Shown here piece after piece: positions 17,506-27,600 of a stretch of DNA of 64,000 nt. The DNA lies in contig NZ_JACHYC010000006.1 of NCBI RefSeq assembly GCF_014192575.1, positions 1-64,000 on the forward strand, given 5' to 3'. Made by a program: the position numbers and the translations under genes. The notes beneath the pieces are model-generated. The model did not search any database and had not been told where the DNA came from. It worked only from the letters and a program-made list of their open reading frames with translations. This DNA is from Variovorax sp. Sphag1AA. Its GTDB lineage: Bacteria; Pseudomonadota; Gammaproteobacteria; Burkholderiales; Burkholderiaceae_C. Within the stretch, counting starts at the first letter, position 1. Each line of letters begins with the position of its first letter.

Positions 17506-19047
17506 TCAGCGGCTGTAGGCGGTTTCGCCGTGGGCCGTGATGTCGAGGCCTTCGCGCTCTTCTTCTTCGCTCACACGCAGGCCGATCGTGAGATCGGTGA
17601 TCTTGTAGGCGATGAAGGCAACGACGCCCGACCACACGATGGTCAGCACCACGCCCTTGAGCTGGATCCAGACTTGCGCGCCGATGCCGTTGGAGGTGAC
17701 GGTCGCGGTGACCCAGTCGCCCACGAGGCCGGGGCCGCCGAGCACCTGGGTGTTGAACACGCCAGTCAGAAGCGCGCCGACGATACCGCCGACACCGTGC
17801 ACGCCGAACACGTCGAGCGAGTCGTCCGCGCCGAGCAGCTTCTTGAGGCCGTTGACGCCCCACAGGCAGGCGAAGCCAGCCACGAGACCGATGACGATCG
17901 CGCCCATCAGGCCGACGTTGCCGGCAGCCGGCGTGATCGCCACGAGGCCGGCGACGGCGCCCGAAGCAGCACCGAGCATCGATGCCTTGCCGCGCATCAT
18001 GGCTTCACCGAGGCACCATGCAAGCACGGCGGCGGCGGTGGCGGAGAAGGTGTTCATGAAGGCGAGCACCGCGCTGGTGCCGGCTTCGAGAGCCGAACCG
18101 GCGTTGAAGCCGAACCAGCCCACCCACAGCAGCGAGGCACCGACCATGGTCAGCGTCAGCGAGTGCGGCGTGAAGGCTTCCTTGCCGTAGCCGATGCGCT
18201 TGCCGACGAGGACAGCGCCCACGAGACCGGCAACGGCCGCGTTGATGTGCACCACGGTGCCGCCCGCGAAGTCGAGCGCGCCCCATTGCCAGATCAGGCC
18301 GGCCTTGTCGTTCATCTGGTCGACGACTTCCTTGCTGGTGTAGGCGTCAGGACCCATCCAGAACCAGACCATGTGTGCGATCGGCGCATAGCTGAAGGTG
18401 AACCAGATCGCCATGAACAGCAGCACGGCCGAGAACTTGATGCGCTCGGCGAAGGCGCCGACGATCAGGCAGCAGGTGATGCCGGCGAACGTCGCCTGGA
18501 AGGCAGCGAACAGCAGCTCGGGGATGTACACGCCCTTGCTGAAGGTCGCGCCCGGTGCGAAGACGCCGGTGGCCGGATCGAAGATGCCCTTCATGAAGAT
18601 CCGGTCGAAGCCTCCGATGAACGCGTTGCCCTCGGTGAACGCAAGGCTGTAGCCGTAGATCATCCACAGCACCACGATCATCGAGAAGGTGACCATGATC
18701 TGCATGAGCACCGACAGCATGTTCTTGCTGCGGACCAGGCCGCCGTAGAACAGCGCGAGGCCGGGGACGGTCATCATGATGACGAGCAGTGTGGACAGCA
18801 TCATCCACGACACGTCACCCTTGTTGAACGACGGGGCTGCCGCGGGTGCTGCGGGCGCCGCTGTCGCTTCGGCCGCAGGGGCTGCCGCAGCGGGAGCTGC
18901 CGCAGGTGCAGCAGCCGGAGCCGCGGGTGCAGCGGCGGCTGCCGGCGCTTCCGCTGCAGGAGCGGCCGGTGTGGTCTGTGCGAAGCCGGATGTGCCGGCG
19001 GCCAGGACGCTCAATCCGAGCGCGATTGATACAAGGAATTTTTTCAT
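17506..19047 (-). CDS. amtB: ammonium transporter with a long Ala/Pro-rich periplasmic N-terminus
   Basis: 513 residues. A signal peptide (KKFLVSIALGLSVLAAG, cleaved near GFAQ) is followed by about 45 residues made almost only of Ala and Pro, then the 11-helix Amt channel starting near KGDVSWMMLST. The pore twin histidines are in GGTVVHINAAV and FGVHGVGGIVGALLTG. AmtB imports ammonium and is blocked by the PII protein encoded directly upstream (27-base gap). The Ala/Pro tract is a low-complexity extension absent from short AmtB proteins. The gene is last in a nitrogen-regulated operon and is followed by a strong terminator. Confidence 0.95.
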   Translation of the reverse strand: MKKFLVSIALGLSVLAAGTSGFAQTTPAAPAAEAPAAAAAPAAPAAAPAAAPAAAAPAAEATAAPAAPAAAPSFNKGDVSWMMLSTLLVIMMTVPGLALFYGGLVRSKNMLSVLMQIMVTFSMIVVLWMIYGYSLAFTEGNAFIGGFDRIFMKGIFDPATGVFAPGATFSKGVYIPELLFAAFQATFAGITCCLIVGAFAERIKFSAVLLFMAIWFTFSYAPIAHMVWFWMGPDAYTSKEVVDQMNDKAGLIWQWGALDFAGGTVVHINAAVAGLVGAVLVGKRIGYGKEAFTPHSLTLTMVGASLLWVGWFGFNAGSALEAGTSAVLAFMNTFSATAAAVLAWCLGEAMMRGKASMLGAASGAVAGLVAITPAAGNVGLMGAIVIGLVAGFACLWGVNGLKKLLGADDSLDVFGVHGVGGIVGALLTGVFNTQVLGGPGLVGDWVTATVTSNGIGAQVWIQLKGVVLTIVWSGVVAFIAYKITDLTIGLRVSEEEEREGLDITAHGETAYSR

Positions 19048-19074
19048 TTCGGTTTGTCTTTCGTGCCTTGTGTT

Positions 19075-19422
<348 letters not shown>

Positions 19423-19474
19423 CTACAGATGGATGGAAGCGGCGCGGCCTGTCCGGGCCGCGTCCGCAGGACTA

Positions 19475-20323
19475 CTAGAGCGTCTTGGTCAGCGTGAGGA
19501 TGAATCGCGTCTTGTTCGGCGAGTACGTGGTCTGGCCGAAGGTGACGCCGTTGATCTCGACGCCCGGGTTCGCGATCACGTTGAAAGCGCTCTGTTCGGT
19601 GGCACCCTGCACCGATCCGGTGAGCGAGAGGCCGCCGCCGAAGTCGTAGCCGACGCCCACGTTGTAGTCCCAGTAGCGCTTGTAGCCCAGGCTGCGGATG
19701 TCGCTGCTGAAGTAGGTGTAGCCCGCTGCGGCCTTGAAGGTCACCTTGGGGAACACTTCCTTGCTGTACGACAGGTTCAGGTAGCCGGTGTTCTTGCCGT
19801 CGAGGCCCGAGCCGCCCTTGTTGCCCGCGTAGTTGAAGTAGTCGTCCGAGACGGTGTGCGAGTACTTGGCAGTGAAGGAGCCGAGCGTGTCGTCGGAGTA
19901 CGTCGCGGCGCCGTAGATCTCGGTCGTGTTGCCGGCGGTGTTGCCCGGGTAGTAGTACTGCAGCACGCCGAAGTCGAGGTCGAAGACGCTGGCCTTGAAT
20001 TTGTAGCCGCCGTAGAAGTCCATCTCGACCGAGTTGCCCTTGAGCCAGTTGACGCTGGAGTTCCAGTTGCCAACGTAGAAGCCGCTCGAATGCGCGTAGT
20101 CGAAGCCGCCCTGGATCGCCGGCTTCCAGGCGCTCGTCTTGGCGAAGTCGTTGTTCCCGAGCATGTCCTGATCCTGGCCGCGGAACTTGTAGTTCGACGT
20201 CAAGGAGACGTTGGCCGTCAGCGGCGATGCCGCAGCAGGATCAGCCGTCTGCGCGCTTGCAAGCATCGGCAGGGCGGCCAGGGCGACCAAAGCCAGGATC
20301 TGGTCGGGTTTACGGTGCATCAT
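19475..20323 (-). CDS. TorF-family putative outer-membrane porin
   Basis: 282 residues if started at the first of two adjacent ATG codons (20323); GAGGAG lies 7 bases before it. A Sec signal peptide ends at ASAQT. The mature protein alternates short beta strands with many Tyr, Phe and Gly and ends in a strand terminating in Leu, as for beta-barrels of the TorF/gcw_chp family (start LTANVSLTSNYKFRGQDQD). Family members often sit next to glnK-amtB in proteobacteria, which suggests a nitrogen-limitation uptake channel. It is the first gene behind a sigma-54 promoter. Confidence 0.85.
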   Translation of the reverse strand: MMHRKPDQILALVALAALPMLASAQTADPAAASPLTANVSLTSNYKFRGQDQDMLGNNDFAKTSAWKPAIQGGFDYAHSSGFYVGNWNSSVNWLKGNSVEMDFYGGYKFKASVFDLDFGVLQYYYPGNTAGNTTEIYGAATYSDDTLGSFTAKYSHTVSDDYFNYAGNKGGSGLDGKNTGYLNLSYSKEVFPKVTFKAAAGYTYFSSDIRSLGYKRYWDYNVGVGYDFGGGLSLTGSVQGATEQSAFNVIANPGVEINGVTFGQTTYSPNKTRFILTLTKTL

Positions 20324-20371
20324 CGAGTGACTCCTCGGAGTGTTTTGAAAGTGGGTTTGAAACCACCTCAA

Positions 20372-20387
20372 AGCAGGGAGCGTGCCA
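20372..20387 (-). promoter_or_regulatory. sigma-54 promoter of porin-glnK-amtB
   Basis: The minus strand reads TGGCACGCTCCCTGCT: the -24 GG and -12 GC are separated by the required 10 bases and only one base departs from the TGGCACG-N4-TTGCW consensus. Transcription would begin about 12 bases downstream, giving a leader of roughly 35-40 bases before the porin start at 20323. Confidence 0.85.
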
Positions 20388-20455
20388 AAGCGTTTCAAAG
20401 ACCCGTTAACAAAGGTTGCGCAGGCATGTACGTCGTGATGAACAAGAAAAGATGG

Positions 20456-20472
20456 TGCACCATCTTGGTGAC
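20456..20472. promoter_or_regulatory. candidate NtrC enhancer site
   Basis: TGCACC-ATCTT-GGTGAC matches the NtrC consensus TGCACC-N5-GGTGCA in all but the last two bases. It is centred about 85 bases upstream of the sigma-54 element, the usual enhancer distance. It lies just before the divergent comM start, so it could also affect that gene. Confidence 0.6.
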
Positions 20473-20482
20473 AGGGAGTTCA

Positions 20483-22015
20483 ATGAGTTTGTGTTTGGTG
20501 CAAAGCCGCGCGTTGCTGGGCCTGGAAGCTGCCAGCGTGACGGTTGAGGTGCATCTGGCCAATGGTTTGCCCAGCTTCACGCTGGTCGGGCTGGTCGATG
20601 TGGAAGTAAAGGAAGCGCGGGAGCGCGTGCGGTCGGCCATCCAGAACGCCGGCCTCGAATTTCCCAACAACAAGCGGATTACCGTGAATCTCGCCCCGGC
20701 GGACCTGCCGAAGGACTCGGGGCGGTTCGACTTGCCGATCGCGCTGGGCATCCTCGCGGCGAGTGGGCAAATCGATGCGGCCAAGCTCGCCGGCCATGAA
20801 TTCGCCGGCGAGCTTTCGCTGTCGGGCCAGCTCCGGCCGGTGCGCGGCGCGCTGGCGATGGCGCTGGCGCTGCACACCGGTGGCGTCGCGACGCGGCTGG
20901 TGCTGCCGGCGTACAGCGCGCAGGAAGCCTCGCTCGTCCCCGGAGCGCAGGTCTACGGGGCCCGGCATCTGATGGATGTGGTGCAGCAGTTCCTGCCGGC
21001 GGGCAGCGAGCAGGCGCCTGCCGCGGAAGGCTGGACGCGCATCGTGCCGTCACCGCCGGCCATCGCGGACGGGCATCCCGACCTCGCGGACGTGAAAGGT
21101 CACGCCGGCGCAAAGCGGGCACTGGAGATCGCAGCCGCGGGCAATCACAGCCTGCTCATGGTGGGGCCGCCGGGCTCTGGCAAGTCGATGCTGGCGCAGC
21201 GCTTTGCTGGGCTCCTGCCGGAGATGACCGTCGACGAGGCGCTCGAATCCGCCGCGGTGGCCAGCCTGGGCGGCCGCTTCGACACCGGTCGCTGGATGCG
21301 CCGGCCGACGGCCAGCCCGCATCACACCGCGAGTGCGGTTGCGCTGGTCGGCGGAGGATCACCGCCGCGGCCGGGCGAAATCTCGCTCGCGCACCACGGT
21401 GTCCTGTTCCTGGACGAATTTCCCGAGTTTTCGCGCATGGCGCTGGAGGCGCTTCGCGAGCCGTTGGAAACCGGCACCATCACGATCGTCCGCGCCGCGC
21501 GGCGTTCGGAGTTCCCGGCCCGCTTCCAGTTGGTCGCCGCGATGAACCCGTGCCCGTGCGGCTACCTGGGCTCGACGCTGAAGGCCTGCCGCTGCACGCC
21601 CGACCAGGTGACGCGCTACCAGGGCAAGCTCAGCGGGCCGCTGCTCGATCGCATCGACATCCATATCGAAGTGCCGGCGGTGTCGGCCGAGCAGTTGCTG
21701 GACACGCCTGCCGGTGAAGCGACCGGGACGATCCGCGAACGCGCCGTGCGTGCACGCGAACGTGCCCTGGCTCGGCAAGGCAAGACGAATCACGTGCTGC
21801 AAGGCGCCGAGATCGACCGGCACGCGTCGCTCGCACCTGATGCGCTGAAGTTCATGCACACCGCGGCTGCGAAGCTGGGCTGGTCGGCGCGCAGCACGCA
21901 TCGGGCGCTCAAGGTGGCGCGGACGATCGCGGATCTGGCCGAGTCGGAGAGCATCGAGGTCCCGCACGTCGCGGAGGCGGTGCAATACCGGAGAGCGTTG
22001 AAGGCGGCGGTCTGA
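20483..22015 (+). CDS. comM: YifB/ComM-family Mg-chelatase-like AAA+ ATPase
   Basis: 510 residues. The N-terminal Lon-protease-like domain (VTVEVHLANGLPSFTLVGL) is followed by an AAA+ module with Walker A VGPPGSGKS (residues 227-235), Walker B VLFLDEFPEF and a cysteine cluster (NPCPCGYLG...CRC) typical of YifB. ComM is a hexameric helicase that helps branch migration of incoming DNA during natural transformation. ATG 20483 gives the canonical start SLCLVQSRALLGLEA; the open frame continues upstream but there runs antisense to the porin and PII genes. It is monocistronic or followed by the MFS gene (26-base gap). Confidence 0.9.
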   Translation: MSLCLVQSRALLGLEAASVTVEVHLANGLPSFTLVGLVDVEVKEARERVRSAIQNAGLEFPNNKRITVNLAPADLPKDSGRFDLPIALGILAASGQIDAAKLAGHEFAGELSLSGQLRPVRGALAMALALHTGGVATRLVLPAYSAQEASLVPGAQVYGARHLMDVVQQFLPAGSEQAPAAEGWTRIVPSPPAIADGHPDLADVKGHAGAKRALEIAAAGNHSLLMVGPPGSGKSMLAQRFAGLLPEMTVDEALESAAVASLGGRFDTGRWMRRPTASPHHTASAVALVGGGSPPRPGEISLAHHGVLFLDEFPEFSRMALEALREPLETGTITIVRAARRSEFPARFQLVAAMNPCPCGYLGSTLKACRCTPDQVTRYQGKLSGPLLDRIDIHIEVPAVSAEQLLDTPAGEATGTIRERAVRARERALARQGKTNHVLQGAEIDRHASLAPDALKFMHTAAAKLGWSARSTHRALKVARTIADLAESESIEVPHVAEAVQYRRALKAAV

Positions 22016-22041
22016 CCCGAGCGACCGCTAAAGTCGGCGAC

Positions 22042-23262
22042 ATGGGCGCGCCCGCAACAACAACATCCGCACCCCCGGCCTACGACCGCGGCCTCGTCGC
22101 CCTCCTCTCGGTGGGCCAGCTCATCACCTGGGGCAGCGTCTTCTACGTCTTCGCGCTCCTGATGGAGCCGGTGGAGCGCGACCTCGGCCTGAGCCGCGCC
22201 CAGTCGTCGCTCGCCTTCAGCCTCGCGCTGCTGGCCGAGGGCGTCATGGCATGGCCGGTGGGCCGCTGGATTGATCGGGGCCATGAGCGCGCGGTGATGA
22301 CCGGGGGCTCGCTGCTGATCGCGGCGGGGTTGCTTCTCCACAGCTTCATCGGCAGCGCCGCTGCGTTCTACGCGGTGTGGCTGCTGCTCGGCAGCGCGCT
22401 GGCGGCGACGCTCTACAACCCAGTGTTCGCGATCGTCACGCGGCGCTTTCCCCATGATTTCCGGCGCGCGATCATCACGCTGACCTTTCTCGGCGGGCTC
22501 GCGAGCACGGTCTTCATTCCGCTGGGTGCCTGGCTGATCGCTCAACTTGGGTGGCGGCATGCCCTGTGGGTGCTCGCGGCAATCCATCTCTTTGTCTGCG
22601 TGCCCCTGCATGCGCGCGTGCTGCGGCATGCGCCCGGGCCTGCCCGGCGATCAGCCGACCACGCCAACCCGGCAGCACGTCCGGCCGCGCACTACCTGCG
22701 CAGCGCCCCCTTCCTGATGGTTGGCATCTTCACCGTGCTGCTGATGGCGGTGACCGCCGCGCTGCCCCCGCACATGGTGAGCCTGCTGCGCGGCGCAGGC
22801 CTGCCGGAGGCCTGGGCGATCGCGGTCCCGGCGAGCATCGGACTCATGCAGGTGCTGGGCCGTGTGCTGCTCTTCTTCTTCGAGCATCACTTCGACCTGC
22901 ATCTCGCGAACCGGTTGATCCCCTGCCTGATACCGCTCGGCCTCGTCACGCTGATTGCCGGCGCGGGTCACCCGGCGGCGGCGCTTTGGTTCGTGCTGCT
23001 CTACGGGATGGGTAACGGCATGCTGACGATCGTCAAGGGGACGGCGATCGCGCAATACGTCAATCGCGAGCATGTGGCCACGCTCAACGGAGCGCTCGGG
23101 CTGCCGAGCGCGGTTGCGCGCGCGATGGCGCCGCTGCTCCTCGGACTGCTGTGGACCCCTGCGGGGGGCTACACGACCGGTCTCTGGGTCTTGTTCGCGG
23201 CCAGCGTGGTCGGAGTCTTCGCGCTGCTCGGAGCGCAGCGCTGGCGCCTGCGACGCGTGTAG
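22042..23262 (+). CDS. MFS transporter
   Basis: 406 residues with about 12 membrane helices. The family loop between helices 2 and 3 is seen as GRWIDRGHERAVM, and the central loop carries RHAPGPARRSADHAN. The sequence resembles small-molecule/oxalate-formate-type MFS proteins, but the substrate cannot be inferred. It begins 26 bases after comM and ends in a GC-rich double-hairpin region facing the convergent FAH gene. No regulator or enzyme next to it hints at a role. Confidence 0.85.
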   Translation: MGAPATTTSAPPAYDRGLVALLSVGQLITWGSVFYVFALLMEPVERDLGLSRAQSSLAFSLALLAEGVMAWPVGRWIDRGHERAVMTGGSLLIAAGLLLHSFIGSAAAFYAVWLLLGSALAATLYNPVFAIVTRRFPHDFRRAIITLTFLGGLASTVFIPLGAWLIAQLGWRHALWVLAAIHLFVCVPLHARVLRHAPGPARRSADHANPAARPAAHYLRSAPFLMVGIFTVLLMAVTAALPPHMVSLLRGAGLPEAWAIAVPASIGLMQVLGRVLLFFFEHHFDLHLANRLIPCLIPLGLVTLIAGAGHPAAALWFVLLYGMGNGMLTIVKGTAIAQYVNREHVATLNGALGLPSAVARAMAPLLLGLLWTPAGGYTTGLWVLFAASVVGVFALLGAQRWRLRRV

Positions 23263-23292
23263 TCCAGCGCGCTGGCTCCCCCAAGAGCCAGG

Positions 23293-23345
23293 GAACCCGC
23301 GGAACCGGCTAGGCCGGGCCGCCGGGTTCGCCCCCGGAGAGGGGG
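23293..23345. repeat. tandem hairpins between convergent genes (extragenic palindrome, possible bidirectional terminator)
   Basis: GAACCCG (23293-23299) pairs with CGGGTTC (23323-23329), and directly after it CCCCC (23331-23335) pairs with GGGGG (23341-23345). A related string, CGGGTTCG followed by T and CCCCCGG, occurs near 35740 inside the 3' end of the UPF0280 gene. No T-run follows, so a dispersed extragenic repeat is as likely as a terminator. Confidence 0.45.
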
Positions 23346-23382
23346 TGGAGAGCGACACGAAGTGCGCGAGCCTGGGGGTGAA

Positions 23383-24567
23383 CTAGATCAATCCACGTCC
23401 GGCCAGATTGCGCATCAACGCGCCGATGCCGAAGGTCCAGCGCGCCGCGTCTTCGGCATGCACGACCCGGTTCTCCAGCGCGCCAAGTTCGGGCGCCGAG
23501 ATGGTGACCCGGTCGCCCACCACGTGCGTGAAGCCTTGGCCCGGGCCATGCCGATCCTGAGTGGGCGCAAACATCGTTCCGAGGAAGAGCATCAGCCCGT
23601 CCGGATAGGCGTGATGCGGGCCGAGCGCCTGCGACACGAGATCGAGCGGGTCGCGGCTGATCTTCGACAGAGAGCTCGACCCGTCGAGCGTGAAGCCCTC
23701 CGGTCCTATCACGCGCAGACCCACCGTGATGCGCCGGACGTCGTCGATGCCGAAGTGGTCGTCGAACAGGCGGATGAAGGGCCCGATCGCGCATGAAGCG
23801 TTGTTGTCCTTGGCCTTGCCGAGCAACAGCGCGCTGCGGCCCTCGAAGTCGCGCAGGTTCACATCGTTGCCCAGTGCCGCGCCGAGCGTCTGGCCGCGGC
23901 TGTTGACCGCGAGCACGACCTCGGGCTCCGGGTTGTTCCACACCGAACCGGAGTGAATGCCGACATCCGCGCCGGTACCCACCGCCGAAAGCACAGGCGC
24001 CTTGGTGAAGATTTCCGCGTCGGGCCCGATGCCGACTTCGAGGTACTGCGACCACGCGCCCTGCGCGATCAGCACGTCCTTGACCTTCGCGGCCTGCGGC
24101 GAACCCGGAACGATGCCCGCGAGGTTGTCGCCGAGCAGGTCGCCAAGCGCCGAGCGGATCGACTCGGCCTTCGACGCATCGCCGCGCGCCTGTTCCTCGA
24201 TCACGCGCTCCAGCAGGCTCGCGATGAAGGTGACGCCGCTGGCCTTCACCGCCTGGAGGTCGCAGGGCGCGAGCAGCCACGGGTGCCGGGTGTCGCGCTT
24301 CGACTCATCGCTGTTGGCGAGCGACGCATCCAGCGAGGCCACGCGTTGGGTCATCTCGTCGCGCAGCGCCTCACGCACGGTGCCAACCGGATCGTCATGC
24401 TCCAGCAACTGGCTCATGGTTGCCGCGACACGCGACAGGTCGTGCAAGCCGCCCTCATGGACCGCGACGAGCACCGGGCCGATGTCCGACATCCAGAGCC
24501 GGCCGACGAGCGTGGCGCGCCCGGCATCGCGAGGCAGGGACTGGGCGGACGTAAGCGTCGAGGTCAT
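23383..24567 (-). CDS. fumarylacetoacetate hydrolase (FAH) family protein
   Basis: 394 residues, of the longer FAH-superfamily type. The metal-binding acidic residues are expected in WNNPEPEVVLAVN and GNDVNLRDFEGRSALLLGKAKD, both clearly present. Such enzymes hydrolyse, decarboxylate or dehydrate 2-oxo acids; those of this length often act on sugar-derived 2-keto-3-deoxy acids. AGGAGA precedes ATG 24567. It lies 94 bases after the nicotinate dehydrogenase gene on the same strand and could be the last gene of that operon, but the spacer contains inverted repeats, so it may be separate. No nicotinate-pathway step clearly needs it. Confidence 0.8.
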   Translation of the reverse strand: MTSTLTSAQSLPRDAGRATLVGRLWMSDIGPVLVAVHEGGLHDLSRVAATMSQLLEHDDPVGTVREALRDEMTQRVASLDASLANSDESKRDTRHPWLLAPCDLQAVKASGVTFIASLLERVIEEQARGDASKAESIRSALGDLLGDNLAGIVPGSPQAAKVKDVLIAQGAWSQYLEVGIGPDAEIFTKAPVLSAVGTGADVGIHSGSVWNNPEPEVVLAVNSRGQTLGAALGNDVNLRDFEGRSALLLGKAKDNNASCAIGPFIRLFDDHFGIDDVRRITVGLRVIGPEGFTLDGSSSLSKISRDPLDLVSQALGPHHAYPDGLMLFLGTMFAPTQDRHGPGQGFTHVVGDRVTISAPELGALENRVVHAEDAARWTFGIGALMRNLAGRGLI

Positions 24568-24661
24568 GCGGGCGTCTCCTGGTGTGATGGGCCGGTGGTT
24601 CGGCCTTTTGCGACTGCGGATCGTACGGGACGGCGCCGATTTCGTGGCGCCTCACGAAGCC

Positions 24662-27600
24662 TCACGGCGCTGCGTGGGGACCGCTTTCCGCACGCACGCG
24701 CGCAATGCTGCCGCGCAAGTCGTGCCACGGCGGTTCCTGCGGCGCGAAACGGGCGCGCATGTAGCCGGCGAGTTCGGCGATCTGCGCATCGTCGAGCACT
24801 TCGCGGAAGGCCGGCATGAAGCCGATGTCGCGCGTGGCGGGGTCGCGAACGCCATCGAGGATGGTGCGCAGCAGGTTGTCGGGCCGCGCGCTCGTCAGAT
24901 TACTGTTGAGCGCCAGCGGCGTGTTCACGCCCAGCAGCGTGGGGCCATCGCCATCGTGGTGGCAGGCGGCGCACGCGCCGTCGAACATGCGCTGCCCGGT
25001 GCCGAGCAGACGGCCCTGCGCGGCGGCCCCACGGGCAACGGCCTGTTGCGCCTGCGTGGCGGCCGCTTCTGCCGAGAGCTTCGGATTGAATGACGCGAGA
25101 TAGGTCGCCATGGCGCGGATGTCCGAATCGGGCACGGCGCCGAGTTCGCGCACAACCTCCGCCATGGGGCCGCCCGCAACGCCGTGGTGCTTTGCGTGGC
25201 CATGACGCAGGTAGTCGTACAGCGCATCGGCATTCCACGGCACCGCCGAGTTCGAGAGCGACGTCAGCGATGGCGCTTCCCAGCCATCCACCATCGCGCC
25301 CGACAGGAAGGCCGCCCCGCCCTGCTCCGCGCCCAGCGCGTTGCGCGGCGTATGGCACGCGCCGCAGTGCCCGAGGCCGTTGACGAGATAGGCGCCGCGA
25401 TTCCATTCGGCGCTCTGCGTCGCGACCGGCTGCATTGGCGACGGATCGTGGAAGAGCGCATTCCATCCCGCCATGAGCGGGCGCGCGCTGAAGGGGAACT
25501 TCAGCTCGGCCGCGGGCGTTTCGGACCGCACTGCCGGCAGCGACATGAAGTACGCGTAGAGCGCCTGCAGATCATCGTCGCTGGTCTTCGCGAAGGCTGT
25601 GTACGGAAAGGCCGGATACAGGTGATGGCCGTCGCGCGAGATGCCCTCGCGCATCGCGCGCTGGAAGGCGCTGAACGACCAGCGGCCAAGGCCCGTCTCC
25701 GCGTCGGGCGTGAGGTTGGTGGTGTAGATCGTGCCGAAGGGCGTTTCCATCGCACGGCCGCCGGCATTGGGTGCGCCACCCGCCGCCGTGTGGCAGACCG
25801 CGCAGTCGCCGAGCGCCGCGAGCGTGCGGCCGCGTTCGACGGTCGCTTCGCTGTAGGCCGGCGCGCTGAACGACACCGGCGCGATCGCCGGGCGCCACCC
25901 CAGCAGACCGGTGACGACGCCGACCGCGCCGACGAGCAAGGCACCTGCGCCTGCCCAGAGCCCGCGTCGGCGAGGCCAGGGCGCATCCGCCGGTGCGGTT
26001 CGAGGCTCCGCTCTGGGCGGCTCTTCCCCTGTCGGCGGCGGCAGCGGATTGAGTGCCGCCCGCACCACCTCCGGCGTGAACGGTGGCGCACGAAAGCGCA
26101 CCCCCGTGGCATCGAAGATCGCATTCGCAATCGCCGCCGTACCCGGCACGGACGACGACTCACCCGCACCCAGCGGCGGCTCGCCGGGCCGCTGCATGTG
26201 CACGACTTCGATGACCGGCACTTCGCGGAAATTGATGATCGGGTAGTTGCCCCACTCGCGACTCGCCACCACGCCTGAGGGCGACACGCCGGCCTGCAAC
26301 TCGGTGCCCGGCTGCGGCTGCTCCGCGAAGCGCACGCGCTCCTTCAATGCACGGCTGGTGGTCTGAATCACGTTGCCGTGGATCTGATGCTCAACGCCCG
26401 CCGGGTTCACCATCAGGCCCGCGTCGTGCCCGACGACCACGCGGCGCACATGCACTTCGCCGGTCTTGCGGTTGACCTCGACATCCGCCACCCATGCGGA
26501 CCACGCCGCGCCGAAACCCGGCCACTTGCTGTGCACGTAGCGCGCATAGGCGAAGCCCTGGCCGAAGAGGATGTCGCCACCAGGGCCGAGCCCGCCATCG
26601 GCGTTCTCCTGCGGGCCGGTGCGCATGCGCCAACCGGCTTTCTGGGCAGTTTCTCGAACGAGGTCTGCCGCGCGCGGATCGTGCAGATGGCGCAGCCGGA
26701 ACGCGACCGGATCGACGCCGGCCGCGGTCGCCAGTTCATCGATGTATGACTCGTGCGCGAACGAGCTCGGCAAGGCCGACACGCCGCGCAACCACGAGGC
26801 GCGAACGATCGGCGCCATGTCGTTGACCTTCACGCGCAGGTTGCCGTACGAGTACGGAGGACGCGCGGTGCGGTCGCCCATCTCGAAGGCCTGCGCGACG
26901 GGCTCGACAGTGCGCGTCAGCAGCAGCGCCAGCGTCGGCGCGCCGTTTGATGGATAGGAGGTCTCGTAGTCATAGCCTGCGACGTTGCCGTCGGCATCGA
27001 GTCCACCGCGCACCTGCATGAGTTGCGCCGCACCCTTGGGCTCCCATGCGTGTTCCTGCTCGCGCGTGAGCTGCACCCGCACCGGCGCACCAACGGCGCG
27101 CGACAGCAATGCCGCATCGGCCGCGACATCGTCCGCGCCGTTGCGGCCGTAGCAGCCGGCCGCCTCCATGCGCACCACGTCGATTTGCAAGTCTTCGAGA
27201 CCCACGAGCTTCGCGAGATCGGCGCGCAGCACATGCGGATTCTGCGAACCGGCCCATACGCGCAGCCTGAAGCCGTCATCGGGCTCCCAGTGGGCGAGCG
27301 CACAGGACGGGCCGATCGACGCGTGCATCTGGTAGGGCCACACGTAGGTGCGCGGCATCGATTGCGCGGCACTCGCAAGCGCATCGTCGACGCTGCCTTC
27401 ATCGACCAGCAGGCGCTGCGTCGCGGGGTTCGCGCGCAGTGCACCTTCGAGATCGTCGAGCGACGGAAGGCCGGGCCACGACTTCCACGTCACGCGCAGT
27501 TCGCGCAGCGCCTGCTCGGCCTGTTCCTCGCGCTCCGCGACGATGCCGACAAAGTCGCGAATGACCACCACCGCGCGAATGCCGGGGATGTGCGCAATCG

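Noticed and set aside
18840-18985. Possible repeat array or CRISPR in the GCX-rich tract
   Set aside because: The periodicity follows Ala/Pro codons inside the amtB frame; no direct repeats with unique spacers.
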